A stretch of 64,000 bases of DNA. Origin: Clostridiales bacterium. Lineage in GTDB: Bacteria > Bacillota > Clostridia > Christensenellales > Aristaeellaceae. Below the pieces are notes generated by a model. The model was not told where the DNA came from. It made no database searches and was given only the letters and a program-made list of their open reading frames with translations. Position numbers and translations under genes: made by a program. This document shows positions 53,871 through 61,566 of this stretch, piece by piece; position 1 is the first letter of the stretch; each line of letters starts with the position of its first letter. The DNA is taken from the NCBI GenBank assembly GCA_012517815.1, contig JAAYUF010000113.1:1-64000 (forward strand), read 5' to 3'.

Positions 53871-54413
53871 ATGAATCCAGTGAAAATCGCGTTCGGTTGC
53901 GACATCGTGGGGTTCGAGCTAAAGGAAATCATCAGGCAATACCTCGTGCAGGAGAAAAACGCGCAGGTCGTCATCGATCCGGTGCAAACCCCGGAGCAGG
54001 CTTCCATGCTGTTTACGGACCAGCTGGAGCTGATCTGCACCGGCATCCAGAGGGACGAATGCCGGCTGGCCATCCTGATTTGCGGCACGGGCCTGGGGTT
54101 TTGCACGGTCGCCAATACCTACTGGGGCATCCGCGCGGCCCACGCCTCCGATTGCTACACGGCGGAGCGCGCCCGCAAGAGCCTCAACGCGCAGGTGCTG
54201 TGCATCGGGGCGCGGGTGCTGGCCCCGGAATACGCCAAGAAGGTCGTTTCCGCCTGGTTTGACGAGCCCTTTTCCTTTGATAGAAAGTCCTCCGTGTACA
54301 ACTTAAAGCTCATGGAGGACGCGCAATATAAACGCATGCCCAAGCCCGCCCACGTCGCGTGGAGCATGGGCTTTGACCCCGCGGACGCGGACCCGCAGCC
54401 GGGGCAAAAATAA
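53871..54413 (+). CDS. Divergent RpiB/LacAB-family sugar-phosphate isomerase-like protein
   Basis: 180 residues from the ATG at 53871, with a proline-rich 40-residue tail beyond the usual RpiB length. RpiB proteins isomerise ribose-5-phosphate or allose-6-phosphate. The fold is clear: IAFGCDIVGFELK at the N-terminus and the anion-hole loop ILICGTGLGFCTVANTYWGIRAA with the catalytic Cys. However, the usual D-H-x-G His is Ile, the DYPxYA motif is absent, AANK has become VANT, and the REHND catalytic His/Asn segment reads RKSLN. It therefore cannot be a standard ribose-5-phosphate isomerase and probably handles another phosphosugar. It is directly followed by an HPS-like gene 25 bp away. Confidence 0.75.
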   Translation: MNPVKIAFGCDIVGFELKEIIRQYLVQEKNAQVVIDPVQTPEQASMLFTDQLELICTGIQRDECRLAILICGTGLGFCTVANTYWGIRAAHASDCYTAERARKSLNAQVLCIGARVLAPEYAKKVVSAWFDEPFSFDRKSSVYNLKLMEDAQYKRMPKPAHVAWSMGFDPADADPQPGQK

Positions 54414-54438
54414 CCGGAAGAAACGCGAGGTGCACGCT

Positions 54439-55077
54439 ATGCCCAAACTTCAGCTTGCCCTGGACGCCATCGGGCTGGAGGACGCCCTGACGCTCCTTGG
54501 GCGCATCCGGGATCACGTGGACATCATCGAGATCGGCACGCCTTTCCTGATGGAATACGGCCTGGAGGCGATCCGCCGCGTTAAGGCCGCGCTGCCGCGG
54601 CACGAGGTGCTCTGCGACGGCAAGATTATGGACGCGGGCGATTACGAGGCCCGGCAGATGTTTGCGGCGGGCGCCGACTACGTGACGGTGCTGGCCGTTA
54701 CCGACGAACAGACGGTTGCCGCCTGCGTGAAGGCGGCCCGGGAGCACGGCGGCAAGGTGATGGCGGATATGATCTGCGCAAACGGCCTTGCCGGCACGGC
54801 CCGGCGCATGGAAGCGCTGGGGGCGGACGTCGTGGCGGTGCACACGGGCGTGGATCAGCAGGCCGTAGGCCGCACGCCGCTTCAGGATCTGGCGGAGCTC
54901 AAGCAATGCGTCCGGCAGGCGCAGGTGGCCGTCGCCGGTGGCATCCGCGCGGATACGGTCGAAGCGTACCTCCGACTGGCGCCCGATATCGTCATCGTCG
55001 GCGGCGGGATCCTGAGCCAGCCGGACCGCGTATCGGCGGCGGAAACGCTCTACCGGGCCATCCACGGCAACGCCTGA
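54439..55077 (+). CDS. 3-Hexulose-6-phosphate synthase-like protein (OMP decarboxylase superfamily)
   Basis: The ATG at 54439 is chosen; upstream track residues overlap the previous gene. 212 residues, a single TIM-barrel. It aligns well from end to end with HxlA-type proteins: LQLALDAIGLEDAL, VDIIEIGTPFLMEYGL, the metal/phosphate motif DGKIMDAGDYEA (Asp-x-Lys-x-x-Asp), VMADMICANGLAG, VHTGVDQQAVGRTPL, VAVAGGI and IVIVGGGI. HPS condenses formaldehyde with ribulose-5-phosphate or runs in reverse. The partner isomerase PHI (SIS-domain HxlB) is absent here. It could therefore be a related aldol/decarboxylase enzyme of the KGPDC type. Confidence 0.85.
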   Translation: MPKLQLALDAIGLEDALTLLGRIRDHVDIIEIGTPFLMEYGLEAIRRVKAALPRHEVLCDGKIMDAGDYEARQMFAAGADYVTVLAVTDEQTVAACVKAAREHGGKVMADMICANGLAGTARRMEALGADVVAVHTGVDQQAVGRTPLQDLAELKQCVRQAQVAVAGGIRADTVEAYLRLAPDIVIVGGGILSQPDRVSAAETLYRAIHGNA

Positions 55078-55661
55078 CCCTCGGCCTCCCGAAAACGCCG
55101 GCCCGAAGGGCACGTAAGAATCACGGCGGTGGCTCGCCGCCAAAAACGCCTGTCGTTCTCACCTTTGCTACGCGGCAGGGCAACGTCGGTAAAACGCGCG
55201 CCTCCGCGCCGGAAACCGGCCAGGGTCATCGGCGCATACCCTTTGGCGCAAACGTCGGCAGGAGCTGCCCTCCGCGTTGGAAACCAGCAAAGGTTTCCCA
55301 ACGGATACACGGCGGAGCGAGCGGCGGCAGGGAACGTGCCTCCGGATTGGTAAAATAACCAAGGTCGCTAACGGACAGGCTTCGGCGCAAACGCCGGCAG
55401 GGGCGTCCCTTAACGTTGGGAACACGGCGCGCACGCGCGCCGGAGGCGCGACTTCTTCGCGAAAGCGAGGCGCGGCCGCATGGCGGAGGCGAAGCGCGGC
55501 CTGCGTCGGGAAGGGGGCTTGCTTCCCCCCCCGACGCCACGCGGCGCGTACCGGCGGCGGCACGCGGGTTCCGCGCAGGCTCCGGGGCGCCGCGGCCCCG
55601 GCGACCCTCTGCCGCGACGCCCCGGGATTCTTCATCGGACTGAGATATAGAAGGTGACGGT
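55078..55661. repeat. Intergenic region with degenerate repeats of about 70-83 bp
   Basis: CGGCAGG blocks start at about 55173, 55256, 55325 and 55395, each followed by GC-rich text, a GTTGGAAACC/GGATTGGTAA-like stretch and often GGCGCAAACG. The spacing is 83, 69 and 70 bp, so the array is loose. No gene is supported. A ribosome-binding site GAAGGTGA precedes the kinase gene. Confidence 0.5.
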
Positions 55662-57146
55662 ATGGGTTACTATCTGGGGATCGATCTGGGCACGTCCAGC
55701 ACCAAGTCCCTGCTGATGCTGGCGGACGGCCTGATTCTGGGCTCGGCACAGGAAGGGTATGATTTTTCTCAGCCGGCGTTGGGCTATGCCGAACAGGACC
55801 CGGAAGTGCTCTGGCTGGCCGTGCGGCGGACGGTGCAACAGCTCACCGCGGATTATCCCAAGGAAATGGCGCAGCTCAAGGGCATCGGCTATTCCGGGCA
55901 GATGCACGGCCTGGTGATGCTGGACGCGGACAACCGCCCGCTTTCAAACATCATCATCTGGCCCGACATCCGTTCCACCCAGGAGATTGCGGAAATATAC
56001 CAAACCGTCCCGTGGGACGAATACAACCGTATTATCCTCAACCCGCTGTGCACCGGGTACCAGGTCAGTTCCCTGGCGTGGGTGCGCAAGCACCGGCCCG
56101 AGCTGTACGCGCGCACGGCCAAAATCGTGTTCCCCAAGGACTACATTCGCTACCTGATGACCGGCAACATCGGCGTGGAAAGCTCCGACGCCTCCGGCGG
56201 GGCGCTCTTTGACACCTCCCGGCGCCAGTGGTCCTGGGAGCTGATCGACAGGCTCGGCTTCCGGCGGGACATTTTCCCCGAGTGCCACGAGTCCTACGAG
56301 TTGGCGGGCCTCATCACCGAGGAGTGCGCGGCGCTCACGGGGCTGCGCGCGGGCGTCAGGGTGGCCTTTGGCGGCGGGGATACGATCATGCAGCAGGTGG
56401 GCAACGGCATGGTGTCGGATAACGGCGTCTGGGTTTCCAACATCGGCACCTCCAACCAGCTTTCCTGCGCGGTCAGCCGCCCGGTGTACGATACGCAGTA
56501 CCGCAGCAACACCTTCTGCCACGTCCACGAGAAACTGTGGATGATGATGGGCGCCAACGTGACCGGCGGCCTCGCGCAGAAGTGGCTTAAGGAAAAGGTG
56601 CTGCACATGCAGGACTACCGGGATTGGGACCGGGAGGCCTCCCAGGTGCCGCCGGGGAGCGACGGCCTGCTGTTCCTGCCCTACCTCAGCGGCGCGCGCT
56701 GCCCCCACAACGACGCCAACGCCAAGGGCATCTATTTCGGCCTCCAGCTGGGCCACACGCGCGCGCACCTGATCCGCAGCAACATGGAAGGCATCATCTT
56801 TTCGCTGATGGACTGCTACCGGGTGTTCCAGAGCTGCGGCATGGAGCCCGACCGGCTGCTGGCTTCGGGCGGCGGGGCGCGCAGCGAGCTGATGCTGCAC
56901 ATTCAGGCGGATATGTACAACCGGGAAATCTACACCAACCTGGGCAAGGAGCAGTCCTGCATCGGCGCCGCCGTAGCCGCCGCCGTGTGCGCGGGCGAGT
57001 ACCGCGATTATGAGGAGGCCTGCGCGCAGATCGTGCGCTACAGCGATACGGTGATCAAGCCCGACAAAGAAAACCACAAGGTGTATCTGGAACGGTTCGA
57101 AGTCTATCGACAGCTGTACGACCACACGAAGGATCTGCTGTCGTAA
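55662..57146 (+). CDS. xylB: FGGY-family carbohydrate kinase (xylulokinase-like)
   Basis: 494 residues. FGGY kinases phosphorylate ketoses and polyols with ATP. The N-terminal ATPase motif is GIDLGTSSTKSLL, the substrate loop GYSGQMHGLVMLD is the xylulokinase form, followed by IIWPDIRST, FPKDYIRYLMTG, the catalytic Asp in FGGGDTIMQQVGNG, GTSNQLSC and the C-terminal SGGGARSELM. Given the adjacent lyxose isomerase-like and allulose epimerase-like genes, D-xylulose or another ketose is the expected substrate; the gene symbol reflects similarity only. A 12-bp palindrome TAAACGCGTTTA overlaps its stop codon. Confidence 0.88.
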   Translation: MGYYLGIDLGTSSTKSLLMLADGLILGSAQEGYDFSQPALGYAEQDPEVLWLAVRRTVQQLTADYPKEMAQLKGIGYSGQMHGLVMLDADNRPLSNIIIWPDIRSTQEIAEIYQTVPWDEYNRIILNPLCTGYQVSSLAWVRKHRPELYARTAKIVFPKDYIRYLMTGNIGVESSDASGGALFDTSRRQWSWELIDRLGFRRDIFPECHESYELAGLITEECAALTGLRAGVRVAFGGGDTIMQQVGNGMVSDNGVWVSNIGTSNQLSCAVSRPVYDTQYRSNTFCHVHEKLWMMMGANVTGGLAQKWLKEKVLHMQDYRDWDREASQVPPGSDGLLFLPYLSGARCPHNDANAKGIYFGLQLGHTRAHLIRSNMEGIIFSLMDCYRVFQSCGMEPDRLLASGGGARSELMLHIQADMYNREIYTNLGKEQSCIGAAVAAAVCAGEYRDYEEACAQIVRYSDTVIKPDKENHKVYLERFEVYRQLYDHTKDLLS

Positions 57147-57155
57147 ACGCGTTTA
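57144..57155. promoter_or_regulatory. Operator-like palindrome at the end of the kinase gene
   Basis: TAAACGCGTTTA is a perfect 12-bp palindrome with the central CpG expected for LacI-family sites. It covers the stop codon, 30 bp upstream of the next start. A chance occurrence is possible. Confidence 0.35.
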
Positions 57156-57184
57156 GAAAGCAATCGAAAGCGAGGAATCACCGG

Positions 57185-57862
57185 ATGAAACGTTCGCAGG
57201 TCAACCAGATCATCAGGGATTTCGAAGCGTTGCTGGACAAGCACCGCTTTGAACTGCCGCCTTTCCTGAAATTCACCCCCGAAGAATGGAAAACCAAAGG
57301 CCACGAATACGATGAGATCCGCGACAACGCCCTGGGCTGGGACATCACCGACTTCGGCATGGGCGAGTACGACAAGATGGGCCTTGCGCTGATTACCCTG
57401 CGCAACGGCAACGTGAACAACCCCAAATACACCAAAACCTACGCCGAAAAAATCTGCTACGTCAAGGAAGGCCAAAGCTGCCCCCGGCACTTCCACTGGA
57501 AAAAGATGGAGGACATCATCAACCGCGGCGGCGGGACCATCGACTTCCGGCTGTGGGTGGCCAACGAGGACGGCACCGTTTCCGACAGCGATGTGACGAT
57601 CTTTATGGACGGCCGCCGCTATACCGTGCCCGCCGGCCAGGAGATCTCGCTGCGCCCCGGCGAATCGCTCAGCCTGTACCCCTACTATTACCATGAGTAC
57701 ATCATCCGCGAGGGCTCGGCGCTGGTGGGCGAGGTATCCATGTGCAACGACGATCACGAGGACAACTATTTCTTCCTGCCCATCGGGCGCTTCCCCGCCA
57801 TCGAGGAGGACGAGCCCCCCTACCGGCTGCTGTGCAGCGAGTACCCGCCCGCGGCGGATTGA
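57185..57862 (+). CDS. D-lyxose ketol-isomerase-like protein (cupin)
   Basis: 225 residues. D-lyxose isomerases (YdaE type) convert D-lyxose to D-xylulose and often D-mannose to D-fructose. The family pattern is clear: MKRSQVNQIIRDFEALL, LPPFLKFTPEEW, LGWDITDFGMGEYDKMGLALITLRNG, YAEKICYVKEGQSCPRHFHWKKMEDIINRGGG with the two metal His and Glu, and SLYPYYYHEYIIREG with the third His. The metal site is complete, so it should be active. The neighbouring kinase would phosphorylate xylulose formed here. Confidence 0.93.
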   Translation: MKRSQVNQIIRDFEALLDKHRFELPPFLKFTPEEWKTKGHEYDEIRDNALGWDITDFGMGEYDKMGLALITLRNGNVNNPKYTKTYAEKICYVKEGQSCPRHFHWKKMEDIINRGGGTIDFRLWVANEDGTVSDSDVTIFMDGRRYTVPAGQEISLRPGESLSLYPYYYHEYIIREGSALVGEVSMCNDDHEDNYFFLPIGRFPAIEEDEPPYRLLCSEYPPAAD

Positions 57863-57970
57863 CGCAGCCGCGCCCGCCGGGCCGCCGGGAGCGCCCTCTG
57901 CGGGGCGCTTCCCCGCCCGGGCCGCGCCGCGCGCCACGTCCCAACACAATCGACTGGGGAGGTTTTTACC

Positions 57971-58846
57971 ATGAAGTACGGTTTGCTGTTTCATTACTGG
58001 ATGGATCGGGCGGACGCCAAGTGCGACTATCTCGAGGTTGCACGGAAAATCAAAAAGGCCGGTTTTGACGTGATCGAGATCGACGGCGGAGATCTGTACC
58101 GCATGGGCGGCGTGGAAATCGACCGGCTCAGGAGCGCCGTGGAAGACCTGGGGCTTGAGGTATCGGTCAACTGCGGCCCGTCCAAGGAGACGGATTTCGC
58201 CTCCACCGACCCCGCGGTGCGCCAAAACGGCGTGCGCTATTTCTCCGACATTCTCCGGCAGATGAAGCGGCTGGGCAGCAAAACGCTGATCGGCGGCTTG
58301 TGCACCGCCTGGCCGGTGGATTGGAACCTGGAGTACGACAAGGCGGTTTCCTGGCGCAACAGCGTCAACTCCCTCAGGGAGCTGTGCAAGGTGGCCGAGG
58401 AATTGGGCATCACCATCCATCTGGAGGTGCTCAACCGCTTTGAATCCTACATCGTCAACGACACGGCGGAGGGCCTGCGCTACCTGGACGAGGTCGGAAG
58501 CCCCAACCTCAAGCTGCTGCTGGATACGTTTCACATGAACATCGAGGAGGACAGCCTGCCCGGCGCCATCCGTCTGGCGGGCCGCAAGGTGGGCCACCTG
58601 CACCTTGGCGAGGGCAACCGCAAGCTCCCCGGCCTTGGCTCGCTGCCGTGGGCCGAAATGGGACAGGCCCTGCGGGACGTTCACTTCGACGGCTTCGCGG
58701 TGATCGAGCCCTTCATGCTGCAAAACGGGCCGTTTGGCAAGCCCGTGCACCTGTGGCGGGACTTCGTGCCGGGCGTGACCCCGGAACAGTACGACCAGAT
58801 GCTGCTGGATTCGCTCGCGTTCCTGAAAAAGAACCTCGGCGCCTGA
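57971..58846 (+). CDS. D-allulose (D-psicose) 3-epimerase-like protein
   Basis: 291 residues, TIM-barrel sugar phosphate isomerase/epimerase family. Members interconvert D-fructose and D-allulose or D-tagatose and D-sorbose. The sequence follows DPE proteins closely through the catalytic half: LEVLNRFESYIVNDTAEG with the first metal Glu, LLLDTFHMNIEEDS with metal Asp and His, VGHLHLGEGNRKLPG with metal His, and FAVIEPF with the second catalytic Glu. NCGPSKETDFAS also matches the family's GPSK loop. No signal peptide. The upstream gene is the isomerase, and a class II aldolase follows. Confidence 0.93.
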   Translation: MKYGLLFHYWMDRADAKCDYLEVARKIKKAGFDVIEIDGGDLYRMGGVEIDRLRSAVEDLGLEVSVNCGPSKETDFASTDPAVRQNGVRYFSDILRQMKRLGSKTLIGGLCTAWPVDWNLEYDKAVSWRNSVNSLRELCKVAEELGITIHLEVLNRFESYIVNDTAEGLRYLDEVGSPNLKLLLDTFHMNIEEDSLPGAIRLAGRKVGHLHLGEGNRKLPGLGSLPWAEMGQALRDVHFDGFAVIEPFMLQNGPFGKPVHLWRDFVPGVTPEQYDQMLLDSLAFLKKNLGA

Positions 58847-59029
58847 GGCGCGGCGGAGAACCCCGGCGTTCTCCCTGGCGCGCCCCGCCATCCGGCGAGG
58901 GGCCGCGCGCGGCGGTTGGCTTTGGCGTTTTCCCCCCTGCACCATGCTTACCGCCGGAGCGGCCCGGCAGCCGGCGGGGCGCGCCGCGGCGGGCGGCCCG
59001 CGACCCAAACGAAACCCCCGGAGGTCCAT

Positions 59030-59872
59030 ATGCTGCAAAACACCCTTGAAATGCTGAAAAGCGCCCAACGGGGCGGGTATGCCGCAGGCGCCTTTAACGT
59101 GGAAAACCTGGAGATGGCCCAGGGCGTGATCGCCGCCGCGAAGGCGTTGGACGCCCCGGTCATCCTGCAAACGACGCCTTCCACCCTGAAATACGCCGGC
59201 GTGCACGTGTTCGCAAGCCTCCTGACGGCCCTTGTCCGCGAGGCGGGCGTTACCGCCGCGGTTCACCTGGACCACGGCAACCGCGTGGAGCTGTGCCGGC
59301 AGGCCGCCGAGGAAGGCTATACCTCCGTCATGTTTGACGGTTCCGACCTGCCCTACGAGGAAAACGTGCGCCTGAGCGCGCAGGTGGCCGCCTTCAACCG
59401 CGCCCGCAACATCACAACCGAGGCGGAACTGGGCGCGATCGGCGGCAAGGAGGACTCCCTGAAAGCCGAAATCGCCTACACCGATCCGGAACAGGCCGAG
59501 GATTTCGCGCGCCGCACCAGCGTGGATTCCTTCGCCATCGCCATCGGCACCGCGCACGGCTTTTACAGGGGCGAGCCGAAGCTCCGCTTCGACCTGCTGG
59601 AAGCCATCCGGGGACGCGTATCCACGCCGCTGGTGCTGCACGGCGCATCGGGGCTGAGCGACCGGGATGTTTCCACCGCGGTTTCGCTGGGTATCTGCAA
59701 GGTGAATTTCGCCACGGAGTTGCGCTGCGCCTACACCGACGCCGTGCGGGCGTTCCTGAACGCCGACGCCGGGGCGTACGACCCCAAGAAGTACGGCGCG
59801 GCCGGCCGAAGCGCCGTGCAGGCGCTGGTGATGCGCAAGATGGCCGTCTGCGGGTGCGCAGGCAGGGCCTAA
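59030..59872 (+). CDS. Class II fructose/tagatose-bisphosphate aldolase-like protein
   Basis: The ATG at 59030 follows GGAGGTCC (280 residues). Class II zinc aldolases cleave ketose (bis)phosphates. Markers: GAFNVENLEMAQGVIAAA near the start, the Asp-His pair HLDHGN, TEAELGAIGGKED, GTAHGFYRGEPKL, LHGASGLSD with the zinc His, and KVNFATELRCAYTDA. It is related to GatY/KbaY, FbaA and IolJ proteins; substrate choice (tagatose- or fructose-bisphosphate, or another 6-phosphate) is open. It lies between the epimerase and the PfkB kinase, a natural cleavage step. Confidence 0.92.
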   Translation: MLQNTLEMLKSAQRGGYAAGAFNVENLEMAQGVIAAAKALDAPVILQTTPSTLKYAGVHVFASLLTALVREAGVTAAVHLDHGNRVELCRQAAEEGYTSVMFDGSDLPYEENVRLSAQVAAFNRARNITTEAELGAIGGKEDSLKAEIAYTDPEQAEDFARRTSVDSFAIAIGTAHGFYRGEPKLRFDLLEAIRGRVSTPLVLHGASGLSDRDVSTAVSLGICKVNFATELRCAYTDAVRAFLNADAGAYDPKKYGAAGRSAVQALVMRKMAVCGCAGRA

Positions 59873-60076
59873 CACCGTTGCAACGCAGGAATGCGCCGGC
59901 GGTCCCGAGCGCTTTTGGCTGCGGCATGCAACCGGGCTGCGACGTGCAACCGGGCTGCGCCGAGCCTGCGCGACCAAGTCACGGCAGCAAACGCCGTGAG
60001 GCGCGGGCGTACAGGAGGAGAAATCGCTTGAGCCCGATCCCCGGTTGCCCATTCTGTTTTCCGAGGTGACGCGACC

Positions 60077-61039
60077 ATGTATGACATTCTCACAATCGGG
60101 GAAATTCTGGTGGAAATTCTCGCCGAGCAGACGGATCAGTCGCTGGATCGGCCGGGCGTCCTGCTGGGGCCCTACCCCAGCGGCGCGCCGGCGATCTTCA
60201 TCGACCAGGCGGCGCGGATGGGGGCGAAATGCGCCATCATCGCCAAAACGGGCCGGGACGATTTCGCCAGCCTGAACATCGAGCGCCTGCGGGGCGACGG
60301 GGTGGATGTGTCCCACATCCTGCAAACGCCCGACAACACCACGGGCGTCGCTTTCGTGACCTATTTTTCGGACGGCTCGCGCAAGTTCATCTTTCACTTT
60401 ACGCACGCCGCCTGCGGCGAGCTCGCCCCCAAGGACGTGGACCTGAGCCTGATCGGCAGCGCCCGCTACCTGCACGTCATGGGCTGTTCCATCACCGGCA
60501 GCCCCAGCATGGGCGAGGCGATCCTGCGCGCCGTCGAGCTGGCGGCGGAGCAGGGGGTGCAGGTTTCGTTTGACCCCAACATCCGGCCGGAGCTGCTAAG
60601 CGGCAAGATCACCGCCTACTATCAGGCGATCCTGAACCGATGCGACGTGCTCCTGACCGGGAAAAGCGAGCTCTCGCTGATCGTCCCCGGGGAAACGGAC
60701 CCCGTAGCGGCGCTGCTGGCCGGAAAGGATCGCCTGATCGTCGTGAAGGATGGCGGCCGGGGCACGACCGTCTACACCCGGGACACGGCCCTGCGCTGCG
60801 CCGCCTATCCCGCCCGGGAGGTAGACCCGACGGGCGCGGGAGACTGTTTTGACGCGACGTTCCTGGCAGGCCTGTGCCGGGGCCTGAGCCTGGAGGACTG
60901 CCTGAAAACGGCGAACGCCGCCGGCGCCAAGGCGGTGGAAAAGCGGGGGCCCATGGAGGGCAACACCACCCGCGACGAGCTGGCGGCGTTCATGGCCTCC
61001 TGCCCCGCGCCGAAGCTGGAAGTCCTGCCGGTGCGGTAA
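60077..61039 (+). CDS. PfkB-family sugar kinase
   Basis: 320 residues. Ribokinase/PfkB kinases phosphorylate sugars, with the catalytic base Asp in DPTGAGDCFDATF. The N-terminal MYDILTIGEILVEIL, GAPAIFIDQAARMGAKCAIIAKTGRD and the anion-hole GAGD signature are all present, with SFDPNIRPEL as the middle motif. With the class II aldolase directly upstream it could make a ketohexose-1- or 6-phosphate or the bisphosphate for cleavage. The true substrate is unknown. A terminator lies 220 bp downstream and closes the operon. Confidence 0.92.
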   Translation: MYDILTIGEILVEILAEQTDQSLDRPGVLLGPYPSGAPAIFIDQAARMGAKCAIIAKTGRDDFASLNIERLRGDGVDVSHILQTPDNTTGVAFVTYFSDGSRKFIFHFTHAACGELAPKDVDLSLIGSARYLHVMGCSITGSPSMGEAILRAVELAAEQGVQVSFDPNIRPELLSGKITAYYQAILNRCDVLLTGKSELSLIVPGETDPVAALLAGKDRLIVVKDGGRGTTVYTRDTALRCAAYPAREVDPTGAGDCFDATFLAGLCRGLSLEDCLKTANAAGAKAVEKRGPMEGNTTRDELAAFMASCPAPKLEVLPVR

Positions 61040-61261
61040 GGGCCGCGCGGGGCAGCATGCGGTTACAAACCGCAAACGCCTCGCTCTTGCGGCGCGCTTT
61101 CCCCTGTGGCTTCGTCGGGCAAGCCCGATGGCACAGCAGAAAAGCGCCGTGAGCTAACCGCATGCAGGAGCGGAAACCGGATCGGCGGCCAGGGCGGCAC
61201 CGCCCCGGGGGGCGGATCGGGCCGGCGTCGCCGGACGGGCAATCATCAGGGCACATGGCAA

Positions 61262-61296
61262 AGCGCCGCGCGAAATGCGCGGCGCTCCTTTTGTCT
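61262..61296 (+). terminator. Terminator of the rare-sugar operon
   Basis: AGCGCCGCGC and GCGCGGCGCT form a 10-bp stem with a 5-base loop, followed by CCTTTTGT. The remaining 61040-61566 gap has no supported gene. Confidence 0.75.
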
Positions 61297-61566
61297 GCGA
61301 ATCCCTGCGGCCGGCTGCCGTCGCTTGCCTCACAGCGCCTTTGGCGCCGTTCGCTCGCCGCGGCGTCTGAAACGGTCGGAACCCCGGGGGATCCGGTCGG
61401 TTCCATCATCGCTCCGAGCGTTGCCGTGTCCGGCCCTTGTGAAGCGCCCCGCCTCCGGTCGATTTGGGCATCGCGCAAGCGGCCGCGGGTTGCGCGCCTC
61501 CCTCCGGCGCACCGGCCCCGGCTGCGCCGCGGCGGGGTACTGGGCCCCGCCTGGCGGACGCTGCGC

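Noticed and set aside
57104-60475. 1123-residue minus-strand ORF across the isomerase, epimerase, aldolase and kinase genes
   Set aside because: Five well-recognised plus-strand enzymes occupy the region; the ORF is a GC-driven shadow with low-complexity Ala/Gly/Val/His text.
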